Assembly (NCBI GenBank): GCA_902493145.1
Contig: CABUOA010000054.1
Location: forward strand, 1 to 9,763
Direction: 5' to 3'
Length of the DNA stretch: 9,763 bases
Source of the DNA: an uncultured Collinsella sp.
GTDB lineage: Bacteria; Actinomycetota; Coriobacteriia; Coriobacteriales; Coriobacteriaceae
Numbering within the stretch: position 1 is the stretch's first letter; each line of letters starts with the position of its first letter. Position numbers and translations under genes: made by a program. Positions 1 through 6,509 of this stretch are shown piece by piece. Under the pieces are notes generated by a model. It ran no database searches. It was not told the DNA's origin and was given only the letters and a program-made list of their open reading frames with translations.

Positions 1-176
1 GCCTGAGCCACAGCCTCGGCAATGCCCTCGGCGCCCTCGGCCCACAGCTGAGCCGGCGTGGTGCCAAAGGCCATCGCGAAGGCCAGGAATGCCACCAGGC
101 CGCGCTTGGCTACGCCGCGCGCAATTGCGCCACGGCGATGCGAGACGCGCTGGCGCTCGTCCACAAACATATCCAT
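1..176 (-). CDS. Secreted protein of unknown family, N-terminal part only (runs off the window)
   Basis: Fifty-eight codons are visible, reading leftwards from an ATG at 174-176. GGGAG sits 5 bases upstream of that ATG, which decides the start over the second in-frame ATG at 168-170. The peptide opens with a long basic n-region (MDMFVDERQRVSHRRGAIAR), then a hydrophobic core of about 16 residues (GLVAFLAFAMAFGTTPAQLW), then a plausible signal peptidase I site after LWA (about residue 44). After that comes an acidic, Ala-rich start of the mature protein (EGAEGIAEAVAQA). This is a typical signal peptide of large Gram-positive surface proteins. No mature domain is inside the window, so function cannot be assigned. 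The gene follows a cobalamin riboswitch leader, so it is probably repressed by corrinoid and may take part in corrinoid capture or in a process with a B12-dependent alternative. That role is inference. Confidence 0.8.
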   Translation of the reverse strand, partial: MDMFVDERQRVSHRRGAIARGVAKRGLVAFLAFAMAFGTTPAQLWAEGAEGIAEAVAQ

Positions 177-320
177 TTGTCTCCCATTGTCTGTACTTGG
201 AGCGTTGCCTTGAGGCTGCCCCACGTCATCGCGCATGTTGCGCTCGAGTTCCCCCATCGGGGTCCCCCTTCCCTCCAGAGCCCTATGCACACCGGCGGCA
301 TACGCCGCAGCCGCATGCAA

Positions 321-491
321 GATGGGGGGCGATCCGACTTAACCTTAACGACTCGGGCACGTCGTCCGATCTGCGACGCGAACATCCCGAGCCAAGAGGA
401 ATTACGGTTACTGGTACAGCCGGGGACTTGCACCCCAATTCTCCCAAACGCGCAGGTAAACCGCGCATTCGTGCGTCTCCGCACCACCATC
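321..491 (-). promoter_or_regulatory. Cobalamin riboswitch (RF00174-like) in the leader of the secreted-protein gene
   Basis: Read on the minus strand, 436-404 carries the conserved cobalamin core: GGGGTGCAAGTCCCC, then GGCTGTACCAGTAACCGT. This corresponds to the family pattern GGTG-AAA-TCC, GCTG-CCCGCAACTGT, and it is preceded by GGGAGAAT as in the family. A peripheral stem follows (CTCGGG at 391-386 with CCCGAG at 357-352). A B12-box-like segment, AAGTCGGATCGCC, lies at 340-328; it is shorter than the usual AGYCAGGAGACCTGCC. A closing helix is possible between GATGG (491-487) and CCATC (325-321). No U-tailed terminator is seen between the aptamer and the start codon at 176. CTCC at 201-198 could pair with GGAG of the ribosome binding site, so control is more likely at translation. 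Boundaries are approximate. Confidence 0.82.
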
Positions 492-530
492 TAGGCCATC
501 GATTATTACCGTCAAAATGGTATCACGCAA
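488..530 (-). promoter_or_regulatory. Candidate promoter of the riboswitch leader
   Basis: Two sigma70-like pairs are visible just downstream of the preceding terminator. One is TTGCGT (530-525), 17 bases, AATAAT (507-502). The other is TTGACG (515-510), 16 bases, TAGATG (493-488). The first would start the RNA near 494 and keep the putative closing helix of the aptamer. The second would start near 481 and lose it, so the first is preferred. Confidence 0.4.
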
Positions 531-556
531 AAGGGCCTCGCTCGCAGGCGAAGCCC
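529..556 (-). terminator. Rho-independent terminator after the AarF-family kinase gene
   Basis: On the minus strand GGGCTTCGC (556-548) pairs over nine bases (one G-U) with GCGAGGCCC (541-533) around a six-base loop, followed by TTTT (532-529). It lies 52 bases beyond the kinase stop codon and separates that unit from the riboswitch-controlled gene. Confidence 0.85.
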
Positions 557-607
557 AAGGTAAAAGCTATTGTTTGCGATAGGAAAATGCGGTGACGGTC
601 GCGGCCT

Positions 608-2371
608 CTAGTGCTTGCCGCCGTGACTGTTGAGCCAGATATTGCGGCCCAGCATAAGCGCCAGCACCAGTGCGCTGACGTAGCCCATAAAGCCAATGAC
701 CGGGATACCAAACACAACCGGCTCGATGCGCGCGTAGTACACCACCGACGAACCGATAAACAGACCAGCAATCACAATTGCCATCGACATACGGTCGATA
801 ATTCCGCCCAGCTGTCGCAGCGCCTTATCGCTGCTCATGATCTGCGTGTTCACCTTAAGCTGGCCGCGCGTGAGCATGCGCGAAGCCAGGCCAAGATACT
901 CGGCCGCCTCGAGCGAGCCCTTCGCCGCGCGATAGCTGCTCGCGGCAAGATCGCGCCCCATGTCGCGCACGCGCGCATAGGTGCTTTTCTCGTTTTTAAT
1001 GTGCGTTTGGATGATCTGGATCATGTTAACGTTGGGCATATACTCAGTCAGCAGGCCCTCGAGCGTCACCATGCCGCGGGCGAACATCGTTACCACGCTC
1101 GGCAGCTCAACGTCGTTTTTGCGCGCCAGGTTTAACAGCGAGGTCAAAAACTCGCCGATATCCAGATCCTTCAGGTCAAGGCCCGCAAAGTCAGCCACGA
1201 TAAAGTCAAGATCGGACAAAAAGGCCGAATGATCGAGCTCAGCAGAGTCGCCACGCGTCACGGCGAAGCGCATGAGCGAATCCTTGAGCTTGGGCACGTC
1301 GCCCTCGGCCACGGCGAAAATCATGTCCTTGACGATACCGCGATCGTGACTCGACATGCGTCCGACCATGCCCAAGTCGATAAAGTAAACGATGCCGTCC
1401 TTGAGAATAATGTTTCCCGCATGCGGGTCGGCATGGAAAAAGCCGTCATCGAGCACCTGCGTCGAGTAATCCTCGACGATTGCGGCACCGATCTTTTCCA
1501 AGTCATAGCCCTCGGCCACCAAGCGTTCAGGATCGGCGATCGAAATGCCGTCGACGTAGTCCATAACCACCACGTGCTCGGTGCACAGGTCCAGATAGGA
1601 TTTAGGACACGTCACGCCATGAACGCTCTTATGGAACTCGTAGAAGTCGTTGAGGTTTTTGGCCTCGGCCAAAAAGTTGGTCTCCTCGCGAAACGAGGTC
1701 CACAACTCCTCGACTACGCCGTGCAGGTCAACGAATTGATCGGTGTTGACGAACTTGGAAACGATACGCACCACCGAGCGGATGATATCGATGTCCTGTG
1801 CCATAACCTGCTGCGCACCGGGGCGCTGCACCTTGACGGCCACGTCCTCGCCGGTCACCAGGCGGGCGCGGTGCACCTGCGCGAGCGACGCGCTACCGAG
1901 TGGGTTGGGGTCGATCGCGTCGAACATCTGCCCCAAACGCTGGCCGTATTCCTCTTCCAGGCAGCGAAGCACTACCTCATACGGCACCGGCTCTACGTCG
2001 GAGCGCAGGCGGCGCAGCTCGTCGCAAAACCGCTGCGGCAAGATCTCGGAGCGGTTGGCCAGAATCTGCCCCATCTTGACGAACATGGGGCCGAGCTCTT
2101 CGAGCAGACGACGCAGGCGAACCGGCGTGAGGTTATCCCACACGCGATACTTTTTGACCAGGCGAACGATCTGACCGATGCGTTCGCGGCGGCCTGCCGG
2201 CGTGAGCTGGTATTCCTCGTCCGGCGCCATCGCGTCGGGCTCCTCGGGGACCATATCGACAGCGCGCGGCTTCTTGCGAGCGCCCGAGACAACGGCCTCA
2301 ACCTCATCGACAACCGACGTCTCGTCACCCAAGGGGTCTAGATTGTTGTAATCGGTGGTGGAATCTGCCAT
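608..2371 (-). CDS. AarF/ABC1/UbiB-family atypical kinase-like membrane protein
   Basis: A 587-residue protein with the complete signature of the ABC1/UbiB family. It has the family-specific KxGQ motif (K99-Q102), the Ala-containing nucleotide loop PLGSASLAQVHRA (157-169), the ATP-site lysine in VAVKVQRPG (K180), the catalytic-loop equivalent HADPHAGN (313-320) and the metal-binding IDLG (331-334) in place of DFG. The C-terminus (about 535-580) holds two hydrophobic segments, as in other UbiB-like proteins. The first 60 residues are acidic and low in complexity. Family members are ATPases that support ubiquinone synthesis in Proteobacteria; in Gram-positive anaerobes the substrate is unknown, and lipid or quinone handling is only a guess. 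The start lies 8 bases after the stop of the small upstream gene, so the two are likely co-transcribed and coupled. Confidence 0.93.
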   Translation of the reverse strand: MADSTTDYNNLDPLGDETSVVDEVEAVVSGARKKPRAVDMVPEEPDAMAPDEEYQLTPAGRRERIGQIVRLVKKYRVWDNLTPVRLRRLLEELGPMFVKMGQILANRSEILPQRFCDELRRLRSDVEPVPYEVVLRCLEEEYGQRLGQMFDAIDPNPLGSASLAQVHRARLVTGEDVAVKVQRPGAQQVMAQDIDIIRSVVRIVSKFVNTDQFVDLHGVVEELWTSFREETNFLAEAKNLNDFYEFHKSVHGVTCPKSYLDLCTEHVVVMDYVDGISIADPERLVAEGYDLEKIGAAIVEDYSTQVLDDGFFHADPHAGNIILKDGIVYFIDLGMVGRMSSHDRGIVKDMIFAVAEGDVPKLKDSLMRFAVTRGDSAELDHSAFLSDLDFIVADFAGLDLKDLDIGEFLTSLLNLARKNDVELPSVVTMFARGMVTLEGLLTEYMPNVNMIQIIQTHIKNEKSTYARVRDMGRDLAASSYRAAKGSLEAAEYLGLASRMLTRGQLKVNTQIMSSDKALRQLGGIIDRMSMAIVIAGLFIGSSVVYYARIEPVVFGIPVIGFMGYVSALVLALMLGRNIWLNSHGGKH

Positions 2372-2379
2372 CTGCGCTG

Positions 2380-2796
2380 CTACTCGGCCTCTTTGGCGTC
2401 CTCTGCGTCGTCGGGCTCAACAGACTCGACGGGCACCGAGGTCACGTTGTCCTCGACCGAATCGACGATATCGCGCACATGGGCCAAAAAGGCCGTCCGC
2501 TCGGGGGCGGTCATAACGCGGACGCGAGCCAGAATGAGCTCGTCGAGCACGCGCTGTGCCGCGGTCTCGCCCTGCATGCCCAGGCGCTCGGTCAGGTCGG
2601 AGATGGTGCCACCCGCCTGCTCGAACATGTCGGACACGCTGCGGGCGATATCGGGGGCGCCTGCGTCCTTGCGGACCTGCTCACCCTTGGTATTGAGGTC
2701 GTCGAGGACCTTCTTGCCGCCCTCGACGGCAACGGCGGCGGCGCCGAAGCCCACGTTGATGGCACCGTTAACAAGCTGATCGAATTTCATAACCAT
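2380..2796 (-). CDS. Small phasin-like helical protein, upstream partner of the AarF kinase
   Basis: A 138-residue protein if the ATG at 2794-2796 is used. GGAG lies 6 bases before it, whereas a TTG four codons further upstream has no ribosome binding site of its own. The N-terminus (MVMKFDQLVNGAINVGFGAA) is amphipathic to hydrophobic. It is followed by GGKKVLDDLNTKGEQVRKD, long predicted helices (about 45-115) and an acidic tail rich in D, E and A. Phasin or polyhydroxyalkanoate-regulator-like proteins of this size are often annotated beside AarF-family kinases in Gram-positive bacteria. That resemblance, the helix-rich composition and the 8-base spacing to the kinase gene suggest a physical or regulatory partner. 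No catalytic motif is seen, so the name describes the shape only. Confidence 0.75.
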   Translation of the reverse strand: MVMKFDQLVNGAINVGFGAAAVAVEGGKKVLDDLNTKGEQVRKDAGAPDIARSVSDMFEQAGGTISDLTERLGMQGETAAQRVLDELILARVRVMTAPERTAFLAHVRDIVDSVEDNVTSVPVESVEPDDAEDAKEAE

Positions 2797-2836
2797 GGTT
2801 GGCTCCAATCATGAACAACTGCATTGGCCTTCTTGT

Positions 2837-2850
2837 ACCCAAGATTGGGT
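2837..2850. repeat. Short inverted repeat upstream of the phasin-like gene
   Basis: ACCCAA-GA-TTGGGT is a perfect 6+2+6 inverted repeat 40 bases before the start of the phasin-like gene. On the minus strand a weak promoter pair surrounds it (TTGTGT, 18 bases, TACAAG), so it could be an operator. It may also be chance. Confidence 0.25.
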
Positions 2851-2888
2851 GAACGACACAATATCGTTTTACCGCCAAGATAGAAATC

Positions 2889-2925
2889 GAGCGGGGCAAA
2901 GCCTTTGACGGCGTTTGTCCCGCTC
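2889..2925 (-). terminator. Terminator hairpin after pepD
   Basis: On the minus strand GAGCGGG (2925-2919) pairs with CCCGCTC (2895-2889). After one mismatch the stem continues with CAAA/TTTG and GCC/GGC around a small loop. The following GATTTCTAT is only moderately T-rich. It lies about 20 bases after the dipeptidase stop and ahead of the kinase unit. Confidence 0.65.
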
Positions 2926-2944
2926 GCTCGTTGCAAGGTCGTCT

Positions 2945-4468
2945 TTACCTTACGTTATCGTTCATCGCGAAGGAGTTCTTCATGGCGCAGCTGGTGGTGT
3001 AGAGCACCTTGCCCAGCAGGGCATCGGTCTCCACGCGCACGAGCTCGGCAAAGGCCTCGTTGGCGCGGGCGAGCTCGGCAGACACCTCGGCCTCGGGCAG
3101 GGCGGCCACGGCAGCGTCGACGTCGTGGATCTGCTTGTGGCCCATGCCGCCGACCTTCTCCTGATAATCCTCGACCGCGCGACCGCACTCATGGAAGCGG
3201 ACGTCGGCCAGGGCACCGATCAGGCGATTTGCCCAGTAGAAGTTCTCGGACGTCACGCGAGCCTGCGTGTCGGCATAGTACTCGGGCATGGTCTCGACAT
3301 TGGCGTACAGCGGCACGAGCGCGTTAAACGAGTTGGAGCCAAACGCCATCCACTGAACGGCGCGATACGCCGGCTGCGCATAGGGGCGCAGCTGCAGCAC
3401 GGCGAGCTGGCTGTTGCGGTTGATGCCGATGGGACGATAGGCACCGCGCGTGGCGGGCGTGCCCTTGCTGCCGTAGCAGTCGTACTCCGTGCCCTGGTAG
3501 TGGCTCGAAAGCACATACTTGATGTCCTCGATGGTCACCTTGCGCTCGGGCACGCGGCTCCAGGGGATGTCGTCGCTCTCGGGCGTGTAATCGGCGTCGG
3601 GACCGTCCCACACATCGCTGGGATTGAGGCAGCGCTGCATGTACCAGGCGCGCGGCGTGTTGTAGACGTGGTCGCTGTCGCTGTGCGAGCCAAAGGCCTC
3701 GCGCGGGTTAAAGACCGTCGCCGGACCGTCGCCCTCAACGCCCAGCGTCAGGTCCAGATGCCACTCGGCCATCCAGGAGCGCAGGTCGGCGGAGCACATG
3801 TGGTCGACCTGAGCGCCCTCGGCGTCGTCCAGGTCAAAGCTATCGATACCCAGCTGGTTGGGCATGGTCACATAGGCGTCATCGGGCACGCGCTTGGCGA
3901 TCCAGTGGTGGCCGCCGATGGTCTCGAGCCACCAGATCTCGTCAACGTCGCTAAAGGCGATGCCGTTGTTCTCGTAGGTGCCGTAGCGCTCGAGCAGGTC
4001 GCCCAGGATACGCACGCCGTCGCGGGCGGACTTGGCATACGGCAGCACCAGGGTCACCATGTCTTCCTCGCCCAGACCGCCGGGCTGCGCCGGCACATAG
4101 CCGTCCTCGCCCTCGTTGCCCTTGGCGGGCACATAGTCTACGAGCGGATCGGCGCCGCGGACACGCTCGTTGGTGGTGAGCGTCTCGGTTGCGGACATGC
4201 CCACATTGAGCTCGTTGAAACCGGCCTCGGCCCAGATGCCGTGGCCCGGGACAACATCGGGGACGCTCGTGTAGCGCATGGGGTTATCGGGCAGCTCAAC
4301 GGTCAGGTGACTCAGGACGCTCGTGTAGACGCGCGGCTGCTCGTCGGGATGCACCACGCGCATGCGCTTGGGCTCAAACACCCCGTTGGACGAGTCCTCG
4401 TTGCGAGCAACCAACGTCGACCCATCGTAGCTCGCGTTCTTACCAACCAAAATCGTTGTGCACGGCAT
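2945..4468 (-). CDS. pepD: Family C69 dipeptidase (N-terminal-nucleophile hydrolase)
   Basis: A 507-residue protein of the peptidase C69 family, which removes dipeptides or cleaves them with an N-terminal cysteine nucleophile. The start is taken as the ATG at 4466-4468 because AGGAGG lies 6 bases before it; the ATG at 4472-4474 directly abuts that same AGGAGG with no spacing. This gives MPCTTILVGKNASYDGS, with the candidate nucleophile Cys3 exposed near the N-terminus. Family motifs follow: ARNED (21-25), GFNELNVGMSATET (83-96) and DEIWWLE...GHHWIAKRVPDD (176-197). There is no signal peptide or membrane segment, so it is probably cytoplasmic and recycles peptides taken up or released in the cell. 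It is flanked by its own terminator and by the AT-rich element upstream, which suggests a single-gene unit. The gene is full length for the family. Confidence 0.92.
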   Translation of the reverse strand: MPCTTILVGKNASYDGSTLVARNEDSSNGVFEPKRMRVVHPDEQPRVYTSVLSHLTVELPDNPMRYTSVPDVVPGHGIWAEAGFNELNVGMSATETLTTNERVRGADPLVDYVPAKGNEGEDGYVPAQPGGLGEEDMVTLVLPYAKSARDGVRILGDLLERYGTYENNGIAFSDVDEIWWLETIGGHHWIAKRVPDDAYVTMPNQLGIDSFDLDDAEGAQVDHMCSADLRSWMAEWHLDLTLGVEGDGPATVFNPREAFGSHSDSDHVYNTPRAWYMQRCLNPSDVWDGPDADYTPESDDIPWSRVPERKVTIEDIKYVLSSHYQGTEYDCYGSKGTPATRGAYRPIGINRNSQLAVLQLRPYAQPAYRAVQWMAFGSNSFNALVPLYANVETMPEYYADTQARVTSENFYWANRLIGALADVRFHECGRAVEDYQEKVGGMGHKQIHDVDAAVAALPEAEVSAELARANEAFAELVRVETDALLGKVLYTTSCAMKNSFAMNDNVR

Positions 4469-4474
4469 GCGCAT

Positions 4475-4572
4475 CCTCCTTGAGCGAAGAAATCAAACGG
4501 TACCAGTGTATCGCTTCGGCGCAAAAAGGGCGAAACCGCGACCCCTCGGAACCCCCTCGGGACCTCTGTGTG
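4475..4572. other. Leader of pepD between its start and the inverted-repeat element
   Basis: This stretch holds the strong AAGGAGG of pepD (4475-4481) and a tandem CCCCTCGG motif (4542-4549 and 4553-4560, plus-strand reading). No convincing sigma70 promoter is present on the minus strand. The promoter may therefore lie inside the neighbouring AT-rich element, but no good -35/-10 pair could be fixed there either. Confidence 0.4.
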
Positions 4573-4792
4573 CAAAAAATGCCAAATATGAGTACTGTCA
4601 CCAATTTAGTAGCAGCAAATTTCCTTGTAATGAGTGCCGAAAATCCCTATTTGTCCAAAAGCAAGACAACGTTATTCCCCATAGGTTCAATAAAATGAGC
4701 TTCCTAACGATAATGCATATCATTAGGAAGCCCAAATGTCATAAAACATATGTGACCATCTTGACAGCAGTACTCATATTTGGCATTTTTTG
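4573..4792. mobile_element. AT-rich 220-bp element with perfect 25-bp terminal inverted repeats (MITE-like, or invertible segment)
   Basis: The arm at 4573-4597 starts CAAAAAATGCCAAATATGAG and ends TACTG. Its exact reverse complement occupies 4768-4792 (CAGTACTCATATTTGG and onward). With two mismatches the arms extend to 30 bases (4568-4597 and 4768-4797). The 170 bases between the arms are about 37% G+C, counted by hand, against well over 60% in neighbouring genes. They contain a second palindrome at 4699-4731. No coding sequence of useful length is inside. No target-site duplication is evident in the flanks. Either a non-autonomous transposon or a recombinase-invertible regulatory segment fits, and the single sequence cannot distinguish them. 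It lies between the 3' end of folD and pepD. Confidence 0.65.
4699..4731 (-). terminator. Palindrome inside the AT-rich element, possible terminator for fchA-folD
   Basis: GCTTCCTAA (4699-4707) and TTAGGAAGC (4723-4731) form a nine-base stem. One mismatch and a GAT/ATC extension follow, around the loop AATGCAT. On the minus strand the stem gains two more pairs (one G-U) and a mismatch-free base, and is followed by TCATTTTATT. It could therefore end the folD transcript. No other hairpin with a T-run lies between the folD stop and this point. Confidence 0.45.
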
Positions 4793-4802
4793 ACCACGTG
4801 GT
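4793..4802. repeat. Perfect 10-bp palindrome abutting the element
   Basis: ACCACGTGGT is perfectly self-complementary and begins at the base right after the right-hand inverted repeat. It may be an operator or part of an insertion target. No copy is found at the left end. Confidence 0.3.
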
Positions 4803-4834
4803 ATATAGCTAACCCCTCAAGCAGCCCAAAACAC

Positions 4835-5689
4835 CTATTTCGATGCACGCTCCGCCGCCTCAATCACGTGTTTGGCGAGAATCGCGGTGGTCACAGCCCC
4901 CACGCCGCCCGGCACGGGCGTGATGGCGTTAACGACCGGCTCCGCAGCATCAAAATCGACGTCACCCACCAGCTTGCCAGCGTCCTCATCCCAGTTAATG
5001 CCAACATCGATGATCGTCTGGCCCTCGCGAACGGCATCCGCGCCAATCGTACGCGCGCGTCCAACGGCGGCAACCACAATGTCAGCCGCACGGCACTCGG
5101 CAGCAAGGTCGCGCGTATGCGTATGGCACGTCGTCACCGTGGCATTGAGAGCCGTAAGCATGGCGGCAACGGGACGGCCAATCACCAGCGACCGACCAAC
5201 GACCGCGACCTTGGCCCCATCCAGCTCAACACCGTAATGATCCAGCAAAGCAAGCACGGCTTCGGCTGTGCAGGGGGCAAAACCCTCGCCGCGTCCCGAA
5301 AGCGTGGTGAGCAGCGAAGCCGGCGTCATGGAGTCAACGTCCTTGGCGGGATCGAGTGCCGCGGCAACTGCATCCTCATCAAGCCCAGCGGGCAACGGAC
5401 GAAACATCAGGCAGCCGTGAACAGCGGGGTCGGCATTGATGCCCTTAATAGCCGCCAGCAACTCATCCTGCGAAACATCGGCAGGAAGCAAAACGCGGCG
5501 AGCCTCAATGCCAACCTTCTCGCAGCGCTTGAGGGCGCCGCGCTCGTAGGACAGGTCGTCCTCGCGCTCGCCCACACGAACGATGGCCAGTGTCGGCACG
5601 ATGCCCCGTTCGCGCAGGGCGGCGCAGCGAGCAGCGAGCTCCTCGGTCAAAGCACGGGCAACGGGAGCACCCTTGAGCAGCTCGGCCAT
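4835..5689 (-). CDS. folD: Methylenetetrahydrofolate dehydrogenase, FolD family, divergent active site
   Basis: A 284-residue protein. The ATG at 5687-5689 follows AAGAGGGG at suitable spacing, and the reading frame further upstream only runs through fchA. FolD catalyses NAD(P)-dependent conversion of methylene-THF to methenyl-THF and usually hydrolysis of the latter to formyl-THF. Fold markers are clear: SYERG near the active site (Y48), KDVDS (116-120, with the conserved Asp119), the nucleotide-binding GRSLVIGRP (165-173) and PVPGGVGAVT (258-267). Aligned by eye to E. coli FolD, Tyr50 and Asp121 are kept. Lys54, needed for cyclohydrolase, is Ala52 here, and Gln98 is Phe96 (LMFRPLP in place of LVQLPLP). 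KDVDGF is KDVDSM. This fits a dehydrogenase-leaning FolD whose cyclohydrolase partner is the coupled fchA, 2 bases upstream. Confidence 0.92.
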   Translation of the reverse strand: MAELLKGAPVARALTEELAARCAALRERGIVPTLAIVRVGEREDDLSYERGALKRCEKVGIEARRVLLPADVSQDELLAAIKGINADPAVHGCLMFRPLPAGLDEDAVAAALDPAKDVDSMTPASLLTTLSGRGEGFAPCTAEAVLALLDHYGVELDGAKVAVVGRSLVIGRPVAAMLTALNATVTTCHTHTRDLAAECRAADIVVAAVGRARTIGADAVREGQTIIDVGINWDEDAGKLVGDVDFDAAEPVVNAITPVPGGVGAVTTAILAKHVIEAAERASK

Positions 5690-5691
5690 GG

Positions 5692-6324
5692 CTATCCCCT
5701 CTTCCTTGCGGCGTCGGCGGCGCGGCGCGCCAGCGCATCGGCGCGCGGCAGCCACGTATCCAGCAGATCGTCGCACGCTGCCTCGAGTTCCTCGGCGCGC
5801 GCCCGGTCTTTCATAGATGTGGTGTTGGCAAAGAGCGTCAGGCTCGCACCCTGCATGGCGGCGCGGCAGAACACGGCACCGCACGCCACGTCGGACAGCA
5901 GCTGGCGCGAGCCCTTGTCTGCCATGTCCTCAAGCAGCGCCAGCGCACGACCGCACGCATCCATAATGCGGTACGGCGGCATGGCTGCCACATGCAACGC
6001 ATCTTGAATCGCAGTTGGTCGAGCCGGGTCATCACGAGGAATACCGTATGCCGCAGACACCTGGCCATACGCACGAACGTCCTCGGCGACCAGACCCACG
6101 AGCTCCTGAGCCAGCTCGTCTGCCTGGGCAAATGCGCGCGTCAGATCGTCTGCGCGATCGGCAAGCGCGGGGTTGGTTGCGCCGTAGCGCGCGACCATCC
6201 CGCACAGCGAGGCGCCCAGTGCGCCCACAAAGGCGCTCGCGCTACCGCCGCCGGGAACCGGCTCGCGCGCGGCAAGCGCCTCGGCAAACCCTCGGCAGGT
6301 TTTATCCATCATCTCTTGGCTCAT
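5692..6324 (-). CDS. fchA: Cyclodeaminase/cyclohydrolase family protein (methenyl-THF cyclohydrolase, FchA-like)
   Basis: A 210-residue, mostly helical protein of the formiminotransferase-cyclodeaminase C-terminal (FTCD_C) family, which converts 5-formimino-THF or opens methenyl-THF to formyl-THF. The start is the ATG at 6322-6324, with AGAGG 7 bases upstream; the frame is open further upstream but runs through the preceding terminator, so that extension is not used. Family motifs are PVPGGGSASA (22-31) followed by the helix GALGASLCGMVA, DVRAYGQV (82-89), and SDVACGAVFCRAAMQG with SLTLFANT in the C-terminal half. Its TAG is followed by CC and then the folD ATG, with the folD ribosome binding site inside its last codons. 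The two are thus one translationally coupled operon. Whether it acts on formimino-THF as well cannot be told; no histidine- or purine-degradation gene is in view. Confidence 0.9.
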   Translation of the reverse strand: MSQEMMDKTCRGFAEALAAREPVPGGGSASAFVGALGASLCGMVARYGATNPALADRADDLTRAFAQADELAQELVGLVAEDVRAYGQVSAAYGIPRDDPARPTAIQDALHVAAMPPYRIMDACGRALALLEDMADKGSRQLLSDVACGAVFCRAAMQGASLTLFANTTSMKDRARAEELEAACDDLLDTWLPRADALARRAADAARKRG

Positions 6325-6370
6325 CGAAACACCTCTGCCCACCGCGCCGGCCACCACGGGCCGCACGCAT

Positions 6371-6413
6371 AATAAAAAATGGGACAACGACGCCAGGAAG
6401 CGGTTGTCCCATT
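6371..6413 (-). terminator. Strong rho-independent terminator after the zinc-ribbon protein gene
   Basis: On the minus strand AATGGGACAAC (6413-6403) pairs perfectly over 11 bases with GTTGTCCCATT (6388-6378). A short CGC/GCG inner pairing is possible, and TTTTTT then ATTAT follow. The hairpin lies about 100 bases after the stop at 6510 and just before fchA. TATTAT within its tail could also serve as a -10 for fchA, but no matching -35 is seen. Confidence 0.85.
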
Positions 6414-6509
6414 CATCGATCTTGTCCAAGTCAGTCTAGCCCATAAGACAAAGGCTGTCAGGAGCTCTGGCTATCGGCGTTTCCGATTGCCTGCTATAGG
6501 CGCGGGTGC

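Noticed and set aside
404..440. tRNA-like T-arm (GGGG-TGCAAGT-CCCC)
   Set aside because: No acceptor stem, anticodon arm or CCA context. The adjoining GGCTGTACCAGTAACCGT identifies it as the cobalamin riboswitch core.
110..490. Minus-strand ORF of 126 codons (and plus-strand ORFs over 89-595)
   Set aside because: It overlaps the riboswitch aptamer and the N-terminus of the secreted protein in another frame. No domain, and the RNA structure explains the sequence better.
1229..2341. Plus-strand ORF of 370 codons
   Set aside because: Antisense shadow of the AarF-family kinase, whose complete motifs show the true strand. It is His/Val/Asp-rich as expected of a GC-rich antisense frame.
2915..4483. 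Plus-strand ORF of 522 codons
   Set aside because: Antisense shadow of the C69 dipeptidase. No ribosome binding site and no recognisable domain.
4573..4792. Inverted repeats as ends of an autonomous insertion sequence
   Set aside because: Only 170 bases lie between the arms and no transposase fragment is readable in any frame, so only a non-autonomous or invertible element is possible.
5690..5884. N-terminal extension of FolD by 65 codons
   Set aside because: It lies wholly in the fchA coding sequence, is Arg-rich and unlike FolD. The ATG at 5689 has the proper ribosome binding site and the family's usual N-terminus.
4790..6007. Plus-strand ORF of 405 codons
   Set aside because: Antisense to folD and part of fchA, both with clear family motifs on the minus strand.
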